From Gyrodactylus bullatarudis (Eukaryota; Platyhelminthes; Monogenea; Gyrodactylidea; Gyrodactylidae), in the NCBI GenBank assembly GCA_012064415.1, contig SSNU01000039.1, positions 508,119 to 572,118 on the forward strand: 64,000 bases of DNA, written 5' to 3'. The translations under genes and the position numbers were made by a program. The notes under the pieces are model-generated. The model had not been told where the DNA came from and searched no databases. It saw nothing but the letters and a program-made list of their open reading frames with translations. This document shows, in pieces, positions 63,701 through 64,000 of the stretch (positions are counted from its first letter, which is position 1; each line of letters begins with the position of its first letter).

Positions 63701-63917
63701 AATATACCTGCCTATGGCTAAAAGGTCATCATCAATAATGAAATCATCATTCAGAATCATTGAAAAGAATAATGAAAAATATGTTCATCTTTCTTTTGGG
63801 TAGACGGAAATACTCTTAATTACTCACCAGATTTGAATCTGTTTCGTTAAAATCGCTAATTCCAGTGATAGATTCAGACGAGTTATCAATATTGCCAGGG
63901 GTGGTCTTTTCCTCCAT
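54719..63917 (-). CDS. cpo: Couch potato / RBPMS-like RNA-binding protein
   Basis: Seven exons: 63917-63828, 61131-61054, 58588-58535, 58410-58348, 55532-55226, 55157-54963 (or 54967) and 54906-54719. They encode about 324 residues. A single RRM is split over exons 2-5. RNP2 is LFVSGL within VRTLFVSGLPLDTKARELYL, RNP1 is in PVGFVTF, and GVKFDPDGIQHMRLEFARSN closes the domain; the RBPMS/couch potato family shares all of these. The family binds paired CAC motifs in RNA and acts as dimers; couch potato is needed in the nervous system and for diapause in Drosophila. The C-terminal half is Asn/Gln-rich and probably disordered. Exon 3 uses a GTGCGT donor. The donor of exon 6 is ambiguous (GTAAGTTT); only the GTTT choice leads into the long Gln/Asn-rich last exon. 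Confidence 0.92.
55533..58347 (-). other. Couch potato intron 4
   Basis: This 2.8-kb intron contains a GA microsatellite (about 57291-57315) and a related pair of ATTTTGTATTTAAGC blocks at 57935-57965 and 58106-58135. An end fragment of the foldback family lies near 56950. No exon was recognised. Confidence 0.5.
57291..57315. repeat. GA microsatellite
   Basis: A slightly interrupted run of GA dinucleotides in an intron. Confidence 0.7.
60294..60554 (+). other. Intronic plus-strand ORF, doubtful
   Basis: An ATG-started frame of 86 codons lies antisense in a couch potato intron. Its start is very Lys-rich (MKKKCKLKNGKSNK), then mixed (DDQDCEGKFQPLLCH, MHDFAHFLTERFKLSIYE). The composition is less AT-driven than other chance frames here. 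No family was recognised and no polyadenylation signal stands out. Confidence 0.2.
60684..60777. repeat. Perfect 29-bp inverted repeat (hairpin)
   Basis: The arms at 60684-60712 and 60749-60777 are exact reverse complements over 29 bases, with a 36-base loop. The outer end is AGATCTCTATTTCGGGCATA. No target duplication is evident. As RNA from either strand it would form a long perfect stem. Confidence 0.85.
61132..63827 (-). other. Couch potato intron 1
   Basis: This 2.7-kb intron separates the N-terminal exon from the RRM exons. A block at 61575-61660 (AGAAATTCGTCTTTATTGTGG) resembles the interior of the foldback element at 43046-43541. No exon was recognised. Confidence 0.5.
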
Positions 63918-64000
63918 TCTATCGGCTGGTGTAGTCAATTGTTTTTAAAACCAAAAGCTCAAGATAAAGACCGTATATTTCGAAAGCAACTGTCTAATTC

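Overview
The window is eukaryotic nuclear DNA from an invertebrate animal, most likely an arthropod. It is AT-rich, genes have many short GT-AG introns, and the recognisable proteins (a couch potato/RBPMS RNA-binding protein, a catalytically dead ADAM of the ADAM11/22/23 or mind-meld type, SCAMP, an RGS3-like C2-PDZ protein) are bilaterian families. Mariner and TTAA-type transposon relics fit a crustacean such as a parasitic copepod, but that is inference. No bacterial, organellar, CRISPR or rRNA feature was seen.

Layout. 1-10389 has no recognisable exon and is filled with dispersed repeats. 10390-16145 (+) is the 3' part of a C2-PDZ gene with a PTB-like C-terminus, carrying a dead mariner element in an intron. 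17445-17852 (+) is a small membrane protein. 18022-24007 holds three secretory-pathway genes on the minus strand: Sec23 (COPII coat and GAP), TMED10 (p24 cargo receptor) and SCAMP. A RING gene resembling CGRRF1 (20872-21570, +) lies among them, and a long acidic serine-rich ORF (24153-25673, +) is divergent from SCAMP. 26220-30281 (-) is an unrecognised modular gene: ten of its exons are symmetric phase 1-1 exons, each with one copy of an R-[DN]-P-I-[TS] motif. 30847-32238 (-) encodes eIF2B delta. 32704-53804 (-) is a 16-exon ADAM gene with an 8.5-kb first intron. 54719-63917 (-) is a couch potato-like RRM gene.

Seven of the eleven main genes lie on the minus strand. Several pairs are divergent with very short spacers (Sec23/RING, SCAMP/acidic ORF, perhaps ADAM/53922 ORF), which suggests shared promoters. 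For Sec23, the modular gene, eIF2B delta, the ADAM and the couch potato gene I rebuilt all exons, and reading phase closes across the whole model. The exceptions are the last couch potato junction (two possible donors), the first SCAMP junction and the 5' ends of the C2-PDZ and RING genes.

Most notable: two introns of only 24 and 27 nt in eIF2B delta, each carrying an in-frame stop so that they must be removed; the exon-duplicated R-[DN]-P-I-[TS] protein; a C2-PDZ-PTB protein that ends without an RGS domain; a perfect 29-bp inverted repeat in a couch potato intron; and several non-autonomous transposon families.
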